Positions 27,985 through 36,588 of a stretch of 64,000 nt of DNA are shown piece by piece. Source of the stretch: Bacillota bacterium. Lineage in GTDB: Bacteria > Bacillota > UBA4882 > UBA8346. A model generated the notes under the pieces. That model saw nothing but the letters and a program-made list of their open reading frames with translations, made no database searches and was not told where the DNA came from. A program made the position numbers and the translations under genes. Location of the stretch: contig JAEZJK010000003.1 in assembly GCA_023415835.1 (NCBI GenBank), forward strand, positions 14,515 through 78,514, read 5' to 3'. How positions within the stretch are numbered: position 1 is the first letter of the stretch; each line of letters begins with the position of its first letter.

Positions 27985-28772
27985 TGAAGTAATATCGGTT
28001 CCCCCGCTACCTGTGACCAGGAAAGCTCCAGTCCCAATTCGGCAATAACCGGCAAGTGATCGGATAGGGCATTTTCACAAACTTTCATACTCTTTAAAAC
28101 AAAATCGGGACTAGTAAAGATCATGTCAATTTCCGGCCCTATTTCCTGATCACTTAACCTTAATGTCCCTTGTTGAGGGGAAGGATTATGTTTAACCCAA
28201 TTCCCATTTAATAAAACAACTCCGGATCCATTTGGTTTCTCATTAAAATCCCCTGTAATAATTAATGGGTTGCCTAATCGGACGCCAAAACTGATGATCT
28301 TACTCACCTGGGCCAAACGTTCCGCATTCGATAAACCTAAATGAGTTGTTAAGAAATTAATCCTGGCGCCCCTAACCTGGACCTGAACTGCAAGATAATT
28401 TCGCGGTTCAAGGTTACCGGGTAGTATTTCACTCCAAATTTTGAGAATTGGGTATTTGCTTAAGACTAAGTTGCCAAAGAAAGCTTTATTCCCTCGACCA
28501 ATTGTGGCTGAGAAAACAGGGTACATTCCCAGTCGCTCCCCAAGAATACTCGCCATATCCTGGTAATCGGTTTTGGCGGACCAAAAACGGCTAACTTCTT
28601 GTATTCCGGCCAAATCTGGTTTAAGGCCATCAATGAATTCCGCTAATTGCTCCAGGTTATACTTTCCATACCAGTTGATACCATTATGGATATTAAAAGT
28701 AAGGGCTTTAAGAGGCAATCTAACCCTTAGCCTGTCTAATTCGGCGTAATTTAGCACTGACAGTCCCTCCAT
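27981..28772 (-). CDS. Endonuclease/exonuclease/phosphatase family protein
   Basis: The 263-residue protein has the EEP fold motifs: LTFNIHNG, LAGIQEVSRFW (catalytic Glu), NFLTTHLGLSNAERLAQ, LIITGDFNEKPNGSG (Asp-Phe-Asn) and a closing ALSDHLPVIAEL (catalytic Asp-His). There is no signal peptide. Members cleave phosphodiesters in DNA, RNA or sphingomyelin, or dephosphorylate inositols; the target cannot be told. It is transcribed toward the split ligD pair and ends within their stop codon, so it is probably not co-regulated with them. Confidence 0.85.
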   Translation of the reverse strand: MEGLSVLNYAELDRLRVRLPLKALTFNIHNGINWYGKYNLEQLAEFIDGLKPDLAGIQEVSRFWSAKTDYQDMASILGERLGMYPVFSATIGRGNKAFFGNLVLSKYPILKIWSEILPGNLEPRNYLAVQVQVRGARINFLTTHLGLSNAERLAQVSKIISFGVRLGNPLIITGDFNEKPNGSGVVLLNGNWVKHNPSPQQGTLRLSDQEIGPEIDMIFTSPDFVLKSMKVCENALSDHLPVIAELGLELSWSQVAGEPILLH

Positions 28773-29119
28773 GATGATTATTTATCTATATGATATGATA
28801 AAAACATCCATCGCAATGGTTAATTTGGCCAATCCAATTTTTAACATCAAGATTGATGGAAAAACACCTCCGCTGCCTTGAAAAATTTACTCCGGATCCG
28901 AATAATAAACATGATAATTACGAAAAATATCCTCCTGTAAGAGAACTATGATATTTTTGCCCTTTTAATTTTAGTATTAAAAACAGAAAATTCCATTTAT
29001 AACCTATAAACCATTTTCTCCTGTTTGAGGCAATGTTTGTCGCAATCAGTAGTATAGATCTGTTTTAATCCGGCTATATTATAAAAGTTAATTGCGTACT
29101 TTAAGGAAGGGGGATAGGA
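28773..29119. other. Divergent intergenic region
   Basis: This is 347 bases of AT-rich DNA between divergent genes. I see no gene or clear hairpin. A TATATTATAA stretch near 29075-29090 may be part of the promoter for the DUF4912 gene, whose start has an AAGGAAGGGGG site. Confidence 0.5.
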
Positions 29120-30166
29120 ATGACCCGAGAGGAATTGGCGGGAAAAACAAAAACTAAACTAGTAGAGATCGCCAAATCGTTAGGAGTAAAAGGAGTCTCC
29201 AAACTTACTCGGGATGATCTCATTGAGCATATCTTACTTTTGGATCCGCCATTTTCTGCCAATCCCAACCAGGAAAAGGAGATATCTCAACATTTAAACA
29301 AAACCCTAGTAGAAACGGAGCCGTTTTATGTACAACCTCCTCTGCCGGAACACTTGATTGATGTGACAATGGCAGGAAACGGAGAAGTTCACATCCCTCA
29401 AGATTATAACGATACCGGAATTGCACTGATGGTTCGCGACCCTTATTGGTTATACACTTATTGGAATGTAAATCATGAAACCAAAGATCAAATAGCTTCG
29501 AACTTCGGAACATGGGAAAATATACCACTATTCTTGCGGGTTTATGATACCACCGATGTGAATGGTTTTGACGGTTTTAACAGCAACTATTATTTTGACA
29601 TCCAACTAAACCATCCGGCCAATAACTGGTATATCCACGTTGGAGGGCCGAATCGCACTTTTTGCGTAGATTTAGGTTTTATCCAGGCCAACGGAAGTTT
29701 TTATACTATCGTTCGTTCCAATATTGTAACCACACCCCGGGATAATGTATCCGATGTAATCGATGAAGAGTGGATGGTTATCGAAGAAGATTTTCGCCGG
29801 CTTTATCGTTTGGCTGGCGGAGAGGACGGTAATAGTTCCGCAGAATTAGTTGAGGCTTTAATAAAAAGGTTGGAACGGGAAATCGGTTCCGGCGCTGTCA
29901 GTAGCCTGGCAAGTCCGGCCAAATTCCAACCTAAGGAACGAAAGTTTTGGTTAGTTCTTAATACTGAATTAATTGTTTATGGGGCCACCGAACCTGATGC
30001 TCAAGTTTCCATCCAGGATGAACCGATTAAACTCCGTCCAGATGGTTCATTCACAATCCGTTTTGCATTACCTGATGGAACCCAGGTCATACCGGTGACT
30101 GCTCATTCTGCCGATGGGGTTGATACGATCAACATTACCCCAACCGTCTCCAAACAGACCACTTAG
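29120..30166 (+). CDS. DUF4912 protein with N-terminal Rho-N/SAP-like domain
   Basis: The 348-residue protein starts with a small helical domain (residues 1-45: LAGKTKTKLVEIAKSLGVKG...LTRDDLIEHI) resembling the Rho N-terminal or SAP fold. The middle (about 85-220) is DUF4912, with LMVRDPYWLYTYWNV and a beta-rich stretch ending in HVGGPNRTFCVDLGFI. The C-terminal part (about 270-345) is an Ig-like beta domain beginning FWLVLNTELIVYGATEPDA. The gene precedes a GH57 branching enzyme. This pairing suggests a glycogen-related or regulatory role, but the function of DUF4912 is not known to me. Confidence 0.82.
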   Translation: MTREELAGKTKTKLVEIAKSLGVKGVSKLTRDDLIEHILLLDPPFSANPNQEKEISQHLNKTLVETEPFYVQPPLPEHLIDVTMAGNGEVHIPQDYNDTGIALMVRDPYWLYTYWNVNHETKDQIASNFGTWENIPLFLRVYDTTDVNGFDGFNSNYYFDIQLNHPANNWYIHVGGPNRTFCVDLGFIQANGSFYTIVRSNIVTTPRDNVSDVIDEEWMVIEEDFRRLYRLAGGEDGNSSAELVEALIKRLEREIGSGAVSSLASPAKFQPKERKFWLVLNTELIVYGATEPDAQVSIQDEPIKLRPDGSFTIRFALPDGTQVIPVTAHSADGVDTINITPTVSKQTT

Positions 30167-30182
30167 AAAAAGCTGTTGCTTG

Positions 30183-30333
30183 TCGATCCACGTCAATCCC
30201 ATTTTATATAAATTTGCTTGGGGTCAATTTGGAAATTAACGTGGACGCCTTCAAGAAAATATCATTGATGTTTATCGATCCGCGTCAATACTTTTATTAG
30301 TTTGCTTAGTTAAATTGGAAATTGACGTGGACG
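30183..30333. repeat. Two tandem copies of a palindromic element before the GH57 gene
   Basis: Copy 1 spans 30183-30247 and copy 2 spans 30275-30333. Each begins TCGATCC(A/G)CGTCAAT and ends ATT(A/G)ACGTGGACG, so the two ends pair with each other. A degenerate third copy occurs at 55188-55245. Confidence 0.8.
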
Positions 30334-30353
30334 ATTATTAAGGAGTTGATCTG

Positions 30354-31982
30354 ATGGAAAAAGGGTATTTAGCCGTAGTTTTACATGCCCATTTACCATT
30401 TGTCCGCCATCCGGAATTTCCGGATTTTCTCGAAGAAAATTGGTTTTACGAAGCCATTACTGAAACCTATATTCCACTATTGAGGGTTTTCCAAAAATTG
30501 GCCGATGATGGCATCAAATACCGAGTTACCGTTAATCTTTCGCCACCGCTGCTTTCAATGTTCAAAGATTCTTTATTGCAGCAAAGATATTTAAAAAAAA
30601 TTGAAAACTTAATCGAGCTTGCCGAAAAAGAAGTAGAACGTACCAGATGGATGCCGGAATTCCATGATTTAGCCGTGATGTATCTGGAGCATTTTCGGTT
30701 TTGTCACTACTTTTTTGCCGAAAAGAACCGTTGTGATTTGACTAACGCTTTTCGCCAGCTGGAAGATTCCGGTAACATTGAGATTATCACTTGCGCGGCG
30801 ACCCACGGCTATCTCCCCTTAATGTTGAATCCCACTGCCGTCCGGGCTCAGATAAAGTTATCCGTCCAATACCATTTTCAGGCATTAAACCGTTTTCCCC
30901 AAGGCATCTGGTTACCCGAATGCGGATATCAGCCCGGGGTAGATGAGATTCTTAGAAGTGAAGGTTTACGATACTTTTTTACTGACGCCCATGGTATCCT
31001 CCATGCATCCCCTCGTCCTAAATATGGGGTTTTTGCGCCGATCTACTGCCCTTCAGGAGTGGCGGCTTTTGGAAGGGATCTTGAGTCCTCGAAACAAGTG
31101 TGGAGCGCTAACGAGGGTTATCCCGGGGATTATGACTACCGTGAATTCTACCGTGATATAGGATTTGACTTGGAATACGATTATATCCGCCCCCACCTTC
31201 CTTCTAATGGTATAAGGGCTTTTACCGGCCTCAAATATTATCGGATCACCGGCAAAACAATGGACAAACAACCATATAATATTTGGGCGGGTAAGGAAAA
31301 GGCAGCGCTTCATGCGGGGAATTTTATGTTCAACCGGGAAAGGCAAATTGACTATTTAACATCGGTTTTAGATCGAAAACCAATTATAATTTCTCCCTAT
31401 GATGCCGAACTATTTGGGCATTGGTGGTTTGAAGGTCCGCTTTGGCTTGACTATTTAATCCGCAAAATAACTTATGATCAAAAGATAGTTAAATTAATTA
31501 CTCCCGGAGATTATTTAGAAGTTTATCCCCGGAACCAAGTAGCAACCCCCTCAATGTCCAGTTGGGGGTATAAAGGGTACAATGAAGTATGGCTTGAAGG
31601 TAGTAATGATTGGATTTACCGGCACCTTCATAAAGTTGCCGATCGGATGGTGGAATTGGCGCAATATTTCCCGCGGGCAGAGGGAAACCTGCGGCGTGCC
31701 TTAAACCAAGCTGCCCGTGAAGTTTTACTCCTCCAAAGTAGTGATTGGGCGTTTATCATGAAAACCGGAACCATGGTAGATTATGCTGTCAAAAGGACTA
31801 AAACCCATATCAACCGGTTTAACAATTTATATGACCAAATAAAATATAACCGGATCGATTCCGGATATTTAACGCAATTAGAGGATAAAGACAATATTTT
31901 CCCGGATTTAAGTTATCAAGTTTACAATCCCAATTATACTTCCTATGAACCCTTGCCGGAAGTGGCGGCGGCACAAATATAG
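30354..31982 (+). CDS. GH57 family 1,4-alpha-glucan branching enzyme
   Basis: The 542-residue enzyme would form alpha-1,6 branches in glycogen. It has the GH57 conserved regions: VLHAHLPFVRHPE (region 1), ATHGYLPLM (region 2), GIWLPECGYQPGVDE with the nucleophile Glu near residue 188 (region 3), and ISPYDAELFGHWWFEGPLWLDYL with the acid/base Asp near 345 (region 4). A helical DUF1957-type C-terminal part follows, with WGYKGYNEVWLEGSNDWIY, typical of branching enzymes. The ATG has AAGGAG eight bases upstream, right after the tandem palindromes. No other glycogen gene is in the window. Confidence 0.93.
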   Translation: MEKGYLAVVLHAHLPFVRHPEFPDFLEENWFYEAITETYIPLLRVFQKLADDGIKYRVTVNLSPPLLSMFKDSLLQQRYLKKIENLIELAEKEVERTRWMPEFHDLAVMYLEHFRFCHYFFAEKNRCDLTNAFRQLEDSGNIEIITCAATHGYLPLMLNPTAVRAQIKLSVQYHFQALNRFPQGIWLPECGYQPGVDEILRSEGLRYFFTDAHGILHASPRPKYGVFAPIYCPSGVAAFGRDLESSKQVWSANEGYPGDYDYREFYRDIGFDLEYDYIRPHLPSNGIRAFTGLKYYRITGKTMDKQPYNIWAGKEKAALHAGNFMFNRERQIDYLTSVLDRKPIIISPYDAELFGHWWFEGPLWLDYLIRKITYDQKIVKLITPGDYLEVYPRNQVATPSMSSWGYKGYNEVWLEGSNDWIYRHLHKVADRMVELAQYFPRAEGNLRRALNQAAREVLLLQSSDWAFIMKTGTMVDYAVKRTKTHINRFNNLYDQIKYNRIDSGYLTQLEDKDNIFPDLSYQVYNPNYTSYEPLPEVAAAQI

Positions 31983-32056
31983 TAATTTGAGGGTTGAGCA
32001 AGAGGAATCTCGAAAGCAGTAGTCGGAAGTCTAGGAATTAAAAGTTAGCCGTTATT

Positions 32057-32105
32057 GGAGAAGAAGTTTAGGATATAAAAAGTTTGAACTTCACACTTCT
32101 TCTCC
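32057..32105. other. Inverted repeat between convergent genes
   Basis: GGAGAAGAAGT (32057-32067) matches ACTTCTTCTCC (32095-32105), an 11-bp perfect stem with a 27-base loop, between the GH57 gene and the convergent repeat-protein gene. It may end both transcripts. Confidence 0.4.
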
Positions 32106-32123
32106 CTCAAGGATGGCAAGATG

Positions 32124-33077
32124 TTATTTAATGGCAAAACCGCCGTACTCTAATACATTACCGTCTTCATTAATTTTAAGCGGAGCATACTTTTTATATA
32201 ATATCTTACTAATAATAACGTCCTCAGCCAAATAACCCGCTTGAACCTTTCCGCTTTCATAAAAATATATGCCTCGGGAATCAATTAAAAATTTGATACC
32301 GTTCGATTCGATGAATTCCCCGTAAGGCCTACCCTTTTTTAAATTTCCCGATTCATAAAAACTAATCTCAGTATTCCTTGGTAACGTATATTTCCCAATA
32401 ATTATGTCTTCGGCTAAAGTCCCTTCATTTAATTTCCCCGACTTATAAAAAGACACGATCTCGGAACCTTTAAATTCATAACCATTGATGATGGTATTCT
32501 TCTCCAACCGGCCCATATATACTTGACCGGAATCATGGTATGTTATTTTTTTGGCGCCGTAGTCTATCCCATTAATCGTTGTTGTATTTGCTAAATAACC
32601 CTCTTTTACTTTGCCGGAACTATAAAAGGTTATCTTAGTTAATCCTTTATAAAAAACTCCATTAATTTTAGCGGCAGTGGCTAAAGTGCCTTCCTCTATT
32701 TCCCCGGATTCCGTAAATTTAATCTGACGGTTCATTTTAAATCTTGCTGAATTAGTTATTAAATCCTCCGCTAATACTCCAACAGCAATATTGCCGTTCT
32801 CATAAAAAGTAATGACTGTTAACCCTTTAAATGCGACTTTTAAACCTCCGGCTTTTGCCGTTATATCTTCGGCAAGAGTTGCCCTGTGGATTGTCTTGGT
32901 TCTGTCGTAATATGATAAAGTAGAGCCTTTCTCATTATTGGAATCGTCATAAACCTTAAAGTTCGTTCCATTTACGGCTATCATAATAATTTTATTATCA
33001 ACCGCCGCCAATAAAATACTGTTTGAGAATAACAAACTACCAAAAACCGCCAGTAACAATAATTTGTTTTTTCTCAT
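32124..33077 (-). CDS. Secreted beta-repeat protein (MORN/YwqK-like repeats)
   Basis: The start ATG at 33077 follows GGAGG and encodes a signal peptide (KNKLLLLAVFGSLLFSNSILLAA). The rest of the 317-residue chain is about eight imperfect repeats of some 25-35 residues with the core I-x-FYxSGK-x(2-4)-G-x-LAED-x-IING, for example ITFYSSGKVKEGYLA and VSFYKSGKLNEGTLAED. This resembles the MORN-like YwqK repeat of bacterial surface and toxin-immunity proteins. There is no anchor motif. Likely exported and free or cell-associated; function unknown. It is a single gene. Confidence 0.8.
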   Translation of the reverse strand: MRKNKLLLLAVFGSLLFSNSILLAAVDNKIIMIAVNGTNFKVYDDSNNEKGSTLSYYDRTKTIHRATLAEDITAKAGGLKVAFKGLTVITFYENGNIAVGVLAEDLITNSARFKMNRQIKFTESGEIEEGTLATAAKINGVFYKGLTKITFYSSGKVKEGYLANTTTINGIDYGAKKITYHDSGQVYMGRLEKNTIINGYEFKGSEIVSFYKSGKLNEGTLAEDIIIGKYTLPRNTEISFYESGNLKKGRPYGEFIESNGIKFLIDSRGIYFYESGKVQAGYLAEDVIISKILYKKYAPLKINEDGNVLEYGGFAIK

Positions 33078-33274
33078 TTTAGGTTCCTCCAAAAAGTATT
33101 TCCGCTATATCATTTATTTCTCGCTGAATACAAATTTTCCCTCTATATTCCTAAAATATATACTTCCGGACTTCTTTCCTTAAGGATAGGCCTTAAGATA
33201 CATTATTTAGTGATTCTCAACTCGCCCCTTATTTCCCCCCTCTCGATCCGGCTGAAAGCTTTGGGAAAACACTG

Positions 33275-33448
33275 ATGGCCATCAACAGCGTCGCTTTAAA
33301 CGGAGCTATGGAAATTTACGCGGCGGTCAAACAAACCGGGACAAAGTCCCCGGCCTCACCGTAGTTTGCCGGGGAGATGGCCGGGCTCTTCAAAAAGGCG
33401 GGCAATAAAGTCGCGTGCCCCCAGGAGCAAATACGGCTACCAAGCTAA
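33275..33448 (+). pseudogene. Possible relic of an unidentified gene
   Basis: A 57-codon plus-strand stretch opens with ATG and reads as plausible protein (INSVALNGAMEIYAAVKQTG, then EMAGLFKKAGNKVACPQEQ), but it is cut by an in-frame TAG at 33362-33364. Base composition is higher in GC than its surroundings. I cannot name the family. It lies in the 678-base gap between the repeat protein and the anti-sigma-like gene. Confidence 0.35.
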
Positions 33449-33581
33449 CTTAATCGAACCAATTTCAGAGCATGACGAGCACTCCGTTTTTTTAGGGAAG
33501 AAATCCGCGGATTATTATCAAAAATTTTCGAGGAGTATTTAAACGCTTCGGAGATTAATTGGAACTATCGGGAGACTGATC

Positions 33582-33665
33582 TTTACTATCCGGATACTAA
33601 CCGGATCTATCCCGAGGCTAATTTTTACTATCCCGACACTAACCGGATCTATCCCGAGGCTAATT
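33582..33665. repeat. 42-base tandem repeat, two copies
   Basis: Units at 33582-33623 and 33624-33665 differ at a few positions (TTTACTATCC(G/C)GA(T/C)ACTAACC...). The period is a multiple of three and the plus frame stays open from about 33486 to a TAG at 33740, encoding YYPDTNRIYPEANF repeats, but there is no start codon or RBS. It may be the residue of a repeat-protein gene. Confidence 0.6.
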
Positions 33666-33755
33666 CGAACTCTTCGGAGTGTGACCAGACCCTCCGGACA
33701 AGGGTAACTCGGTCAAAATTATCCCATCGCGAGGAGCATTAGGGGCATGAAGAAT

Positions 33756-34493
33756 TTAGCGGGGGAAGTTAGGAATATGTTTAGTAACTTCTTTGACCGT
33801 AAAAAAGCCGTTCTCGTCCTTTGCAATCCTAAGCTTAGTTTGGGCTACTGTTTTATCCTTCTTGGAGTCCTTGACTTGTAACCGGATCTCAAAACTGGGA
33901 CTTTCCTTTTTATCGTTAAAATCAACACTCCAATACACCTTGTTCCCGCGGGTCACGGTGTCCGCTCCCAACTCAGTCACCTTGCCTTTTTCCCAACTCA
34001 AGAATAGGCCATATTCCGCGATCCAATGATAGGTTATATTCCGGGGAGTTTTGCCGCTTAAAAACTTTGCGGTCAACGGAATGCCAACCGACGAGGAGAG
34101 CGCCGGCGTATACTTTTTGATTAGCGGTTCAATTACCACTTGGGGGGTGAAATATTTGTAAATGCTAAATAATCCATAAACCAGGAATATCGCCAACACT
34201 CCCAGGGCCGGAACTAAGGTATTGGATTTCCAAACTGAAAAAAAGGAACGACTGTCAGCCTCTTTCCTGAAAGCTTCCTGCCGGACCCGCTGCCGCCAGG
34301 CGGAACTGAACTGCGGGGCTGGTCCACTTTTGGCCGTCTGCCGCCACATCTCCAGGGCTAGTTTCATTTCCCGATACTCTTCCCGGCAGCCCGGGCAGGA
34401 TTGGAGATGGCCATGAAGTTGCCCGGCTAAAACTCCCTCAATTTCTCCGGCCGCTAGTTTTTCAAGGTACTTGCGCACAGTATAACATTTCAT
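33756..34493 (-). CDS. Putative anti-sigma factor with N-terminal zinc finger
   Basis: The start at 34493 follows GGAGGGAGGATTAAC and gives 245 residues. An N-terminal ZAS-like domain carries the HGHLQSCPGC (His-x3-Cys-x2-Cys) motif near residues 30-40. One membrane helix (VPALGVLAIFLVYGLFSIY) lies near 108-126, followed by an extracellular beta-rich domain of about 115 residues. This is the layout of zinc-finger anti-sigma factors, but no ECF sigma gene adjoins it, upstream or downstream, so its partner must be elsewhere or lost. Role inferred only from the fold. Confidence 0.75.
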   Translation of the reverse strand: MKCYTVRKYLEKLAAGEIEGVLAGQLHGHLQSCPGCREEYREMKLALEMWRQTAKSGPAPQFSSAWRQRVRQEAFRKEADSRSFFSVWKSNTLVPALGVLAIFLVYGLFSIYKYFTPQVVIEPLIKKYTPALSSSVGIPLTAKFLSGKTPRNITYHWIAEYGLFLSWEKGKVTELGADTVTRGNKVYWSVDFNDKKESPSFEIRLQVKDSKKDKTVAQTKLRIAKDENGFFTVKEVTKHIPNFPR

Positions 34494-35044
34494 GTTAATC
34501 CTCCCTCCAATTAAGGCTAGGCTAGATCCCGCTTTTATTTTACCATTCCTCCCAACTATCCTCAACAACCCCAAAAACTAACCTGCAATCTTTAGGAATG
34601 TCCTTCGTTTCACTTCTTAGTTTAGAGTTAAAAATGTTTAAGAGTTGAAAATGGCGATCTTTACTCTTTACCATTTACTCTTTACCCTTTACCAGCCTTA
34701 CCAGCAATTACTTGAAGGAAACCTCAGCTGAAACCAGAATAACCTGATATAATGTTATGTAAATTTCATGCTTATATTCACATCCAGTTACCAATAAGCA
34801 AAATGACTACCCAGTTAGCTCTAGGTTTAAGTCTAAAACCAGCTCACCCGTTTGTGTCAAATCAAATTCGCCTCACCCCCTACCCCCTCTCCTTCAGAGG
34901 AGAGGGGGACGAACGGGGAACGCATACTATAGCTAATGTTGCGCGGGGTGAGGCGGTTTGCGATCCTGATTAAACTGGATAGTCATTATAAACAATGAAA
35001 GGTGAAATATCAAATAAGGTCTACAGGCGAAAGGAGAAGTATCG
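34494..35044. other. Intergenic region with composite palindrome
   Basis: No gene is visible in these 551 bases. At 34869-34955 an outer inverted repeat (CGCCTCACCCC at 34869-34879 / GGGGTGAGGCG at 34945-34955) encloses an inner hairpin CCCCCTCTCCT...AGGAGAGGGGG (34883-34908). The layout resembles dispersed MITE-like repeats of environmental bacteria. Upstream lie tracts of ACTCTTTACC-type simple repeat (34660-34700). Confidence 0.6.
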
Positions 35045-36277
35045 ATGTTAATTACTAAAAGAAAATTTCATTTGATGCTGATGATTTCTTTAATCAGTTC
35101 CCTGATTTTTAGCGCCCAGGTCCAAGCTGCCGCAACTGTCTCCGACATTCAAAACCACTGGGCAACCAAACCGATCGAAACTTTAACGGATCGAGAGGTG
35201 ATTAATGGTTATCCGGACGGGACCTTCAAGCCGGATCAGGCCATTACCCGGGCCGAATTAGCCAAAATAATCAGTAAAACATTTAATTATCAACCGGTAA
35301 AAGAAAGTAGTTTACCTGATACCGCCGGACATTGGGCAGCTTCTTATATGAACGCTTTGGCCGGGCAAAAAGTGATGAACAGCTTCGCCGACGGTAATTT
35401 TCAGCCGGAAAGGACGGTCAGCCGCGCCCAGCTAACGACATTTATGGCCCGAATCCTTAACTTGGCCAAACCGGAGGAACAATTCGCCACAGATTGGCCA
35501 GCGAGTTTCGTAGATGTTCCAACCGGCCATTGGGCTTTCCGTTATATTGAACTCGGCAACAAGTTTGGGGTACTTCCGCCGCAATACAAAACCGAGTTCC
35601 ATCCCGATCAAGCGGTCACTAGGGCTGAAGCTGTTTGGATGATTCAAGCCTTAAACAAATTGGAAGTCTCAAAGGGGAAAATTAGCCAAGTTGATTCCGG
35701 AAGCGGCTTATTAAATATTCAAAAAACATCCGAGAATGACCCGTTAATGGTGCTAGTGACGCCCGAGACGATCCTGCTTCGGAATAATGCCACCGCTCCG
35801 GTTGATGACCTTTTAGAAGGGGATGAAGTTACCGCTGTCTCCGAACCGTCGGGAGACGTCAAATTCCTGAAAGCCTTTGGCCGGATTACCAAGAACGACT
35901 TGCTTTCCCGGATTAGCACTATGACGAAAGGCCGTTTGGATCGGGAGCAGATTGCCACAATCATGGCCGGTGACTGGGAATCGGTTAAAGACAACATGAA
36001 AGGCGGCCTCTACAACAAAATGGTTGATTTAGGATTGACCCCGGCCGAAGCTGAAAGTATTATGGTTCAAGACTGGAACTACCTTGACACTTTGAGCCGA
36101 GACCGTTTAGCCGAAGCATTATCCGGCTATCTCGGGATAACCATTGACTTTAGCCAGGCGCTCTTGGCCAGGGATATGGAGAAGATCAAGGAGTATGGCA
36201 AGATTGAGCTGGCGACTGCGGCTTTAAGTAAGCTGCTGGGGGTAACAACCGCCAGTAATGAAAATGAACCTTATTGA
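35045..36277 (+). CDS. SLH-domain surface protein
   Basis: The 410-residue protein has a signal peptide (FHLMLMISLISSLIFSAQVQA) and three SLH domains between about residues 32 and 200: IQNHWATKPIETL..GYPDGTFKPDQAITRAELAK, HWAASYMNAL..SFADGNFQPERTVSRAQL and HWAFRYIELG..FHPDQAVTRAEA. SLH domains bind pyruvylated secondary cell-wall polysaccharide, so this is a wall-attached protein. The C-terminal 200 residues are helical and of no family I recognise. AAGGAG precedes the ATG. The glycan made by region 1 could be the wall ligand, but that is inference. Confidence 0.9.
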   Translation: MLITKRKFHLMLMISLISSLIFSAQVQAAATVSDIQNHWATKPIETLTDREVINGYPDGTFKPDQAITRAELAKIISKTFNYQPVKESSLPDTAGHWAASYMNALAGQKVMNSFADGNFQPERTVSRAQLTTFMARILNLAKPEEQFATDWPASFVDVPTGHWAFRYIELGNKFGVLPPQYKTEFHPDQAVTRAEAVWMIQALNKLEVSKGKISQVDSGSGLLNIQKTSENDPLMVLVTPETILLRNNATAPVDDLLEGDEVTAVSEPSGDVKFLKAFGRITKNDLLSRISTMTKGRLDREQIATIMAGDWESVKDNMKGGLYNKMVDLGLTPAEAESIMVQDWNYLDTLSRDRLAEALSGYLGITIDFSQALLARDMEKIKEYGKIELATAALSKLLGVTTASNENEPY

Positions 36278-36309
36278 TTGATTTTATAAGTTGAATTTCC
36301 GCTAACTAT

Positions 36310-36357
36310 ATATGTCGCAATAAGTTTCTTGGATAAGCGAGGATTATTGCGACATAT
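36310..36357. other. 14-bp perfect inverted repeat after the SLH gene
   Basis: ATATGTCGCAATAA (36310-36323) and TTATTGCGACATAT (36344-36357) are perfect complements across a 20-base loop. No T tract follows immediately. Confidence 0.7.
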
Positions 36358-36392
36358 TTCCCTTGCTCCATAAATTGAAATAAACAACCTGA

Positions 36393-36435
36393 CTTACCCT
36401 TTTCCATCCATGCTTTAAGGATGGAAAAGGGTAAG
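36393..36435. other. 17-bp perfect hairpin after the SLH gene
   Basis: CTTACCCTTTTCCATCC (36393-36409) and GGATGGAAAAGGGTAAG (36419-36435) pair perfectly across a 9-base loop. An outer AATTGAAATAAA / TTTATTTCAATTTTT extends the structure and ends in a T tract on the plus strand, so it may terminate the SLH transcript. Confidence 0.75.
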
Positions 36436-36485
36436 CAAAATTTATTTCAATTTTTATATCTAAAACCATTAATAATCGACTAACG

Positions 36486-36518
36486 AAAGGCCGGAATGAT
36501 AAGTTACTTCCGGTCTTT
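36486..36518 (+). terminator. Rho-independent terminator
   Basis: AAAGGCCGGAA / TTCCGGTCTTT (one wobble) is followed by TATTTTTG. It is the third hairpin in a row downstream of the SLH gene and the most terminator-like. Confidence 0.75.
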
Positions 36519-36588
36519 TATTTTTGTTGTTAAATTTATCTGCCCAAAACCCGCCGGGCCTTAAATAACCCGGGGAATTGCGCTATTT

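Noticed and set aside
31053..31346. Long minus-strand open frame opposite the GH57 gene
   Set aside because: It shadows a clear coding gene and has no family motif or RBS.
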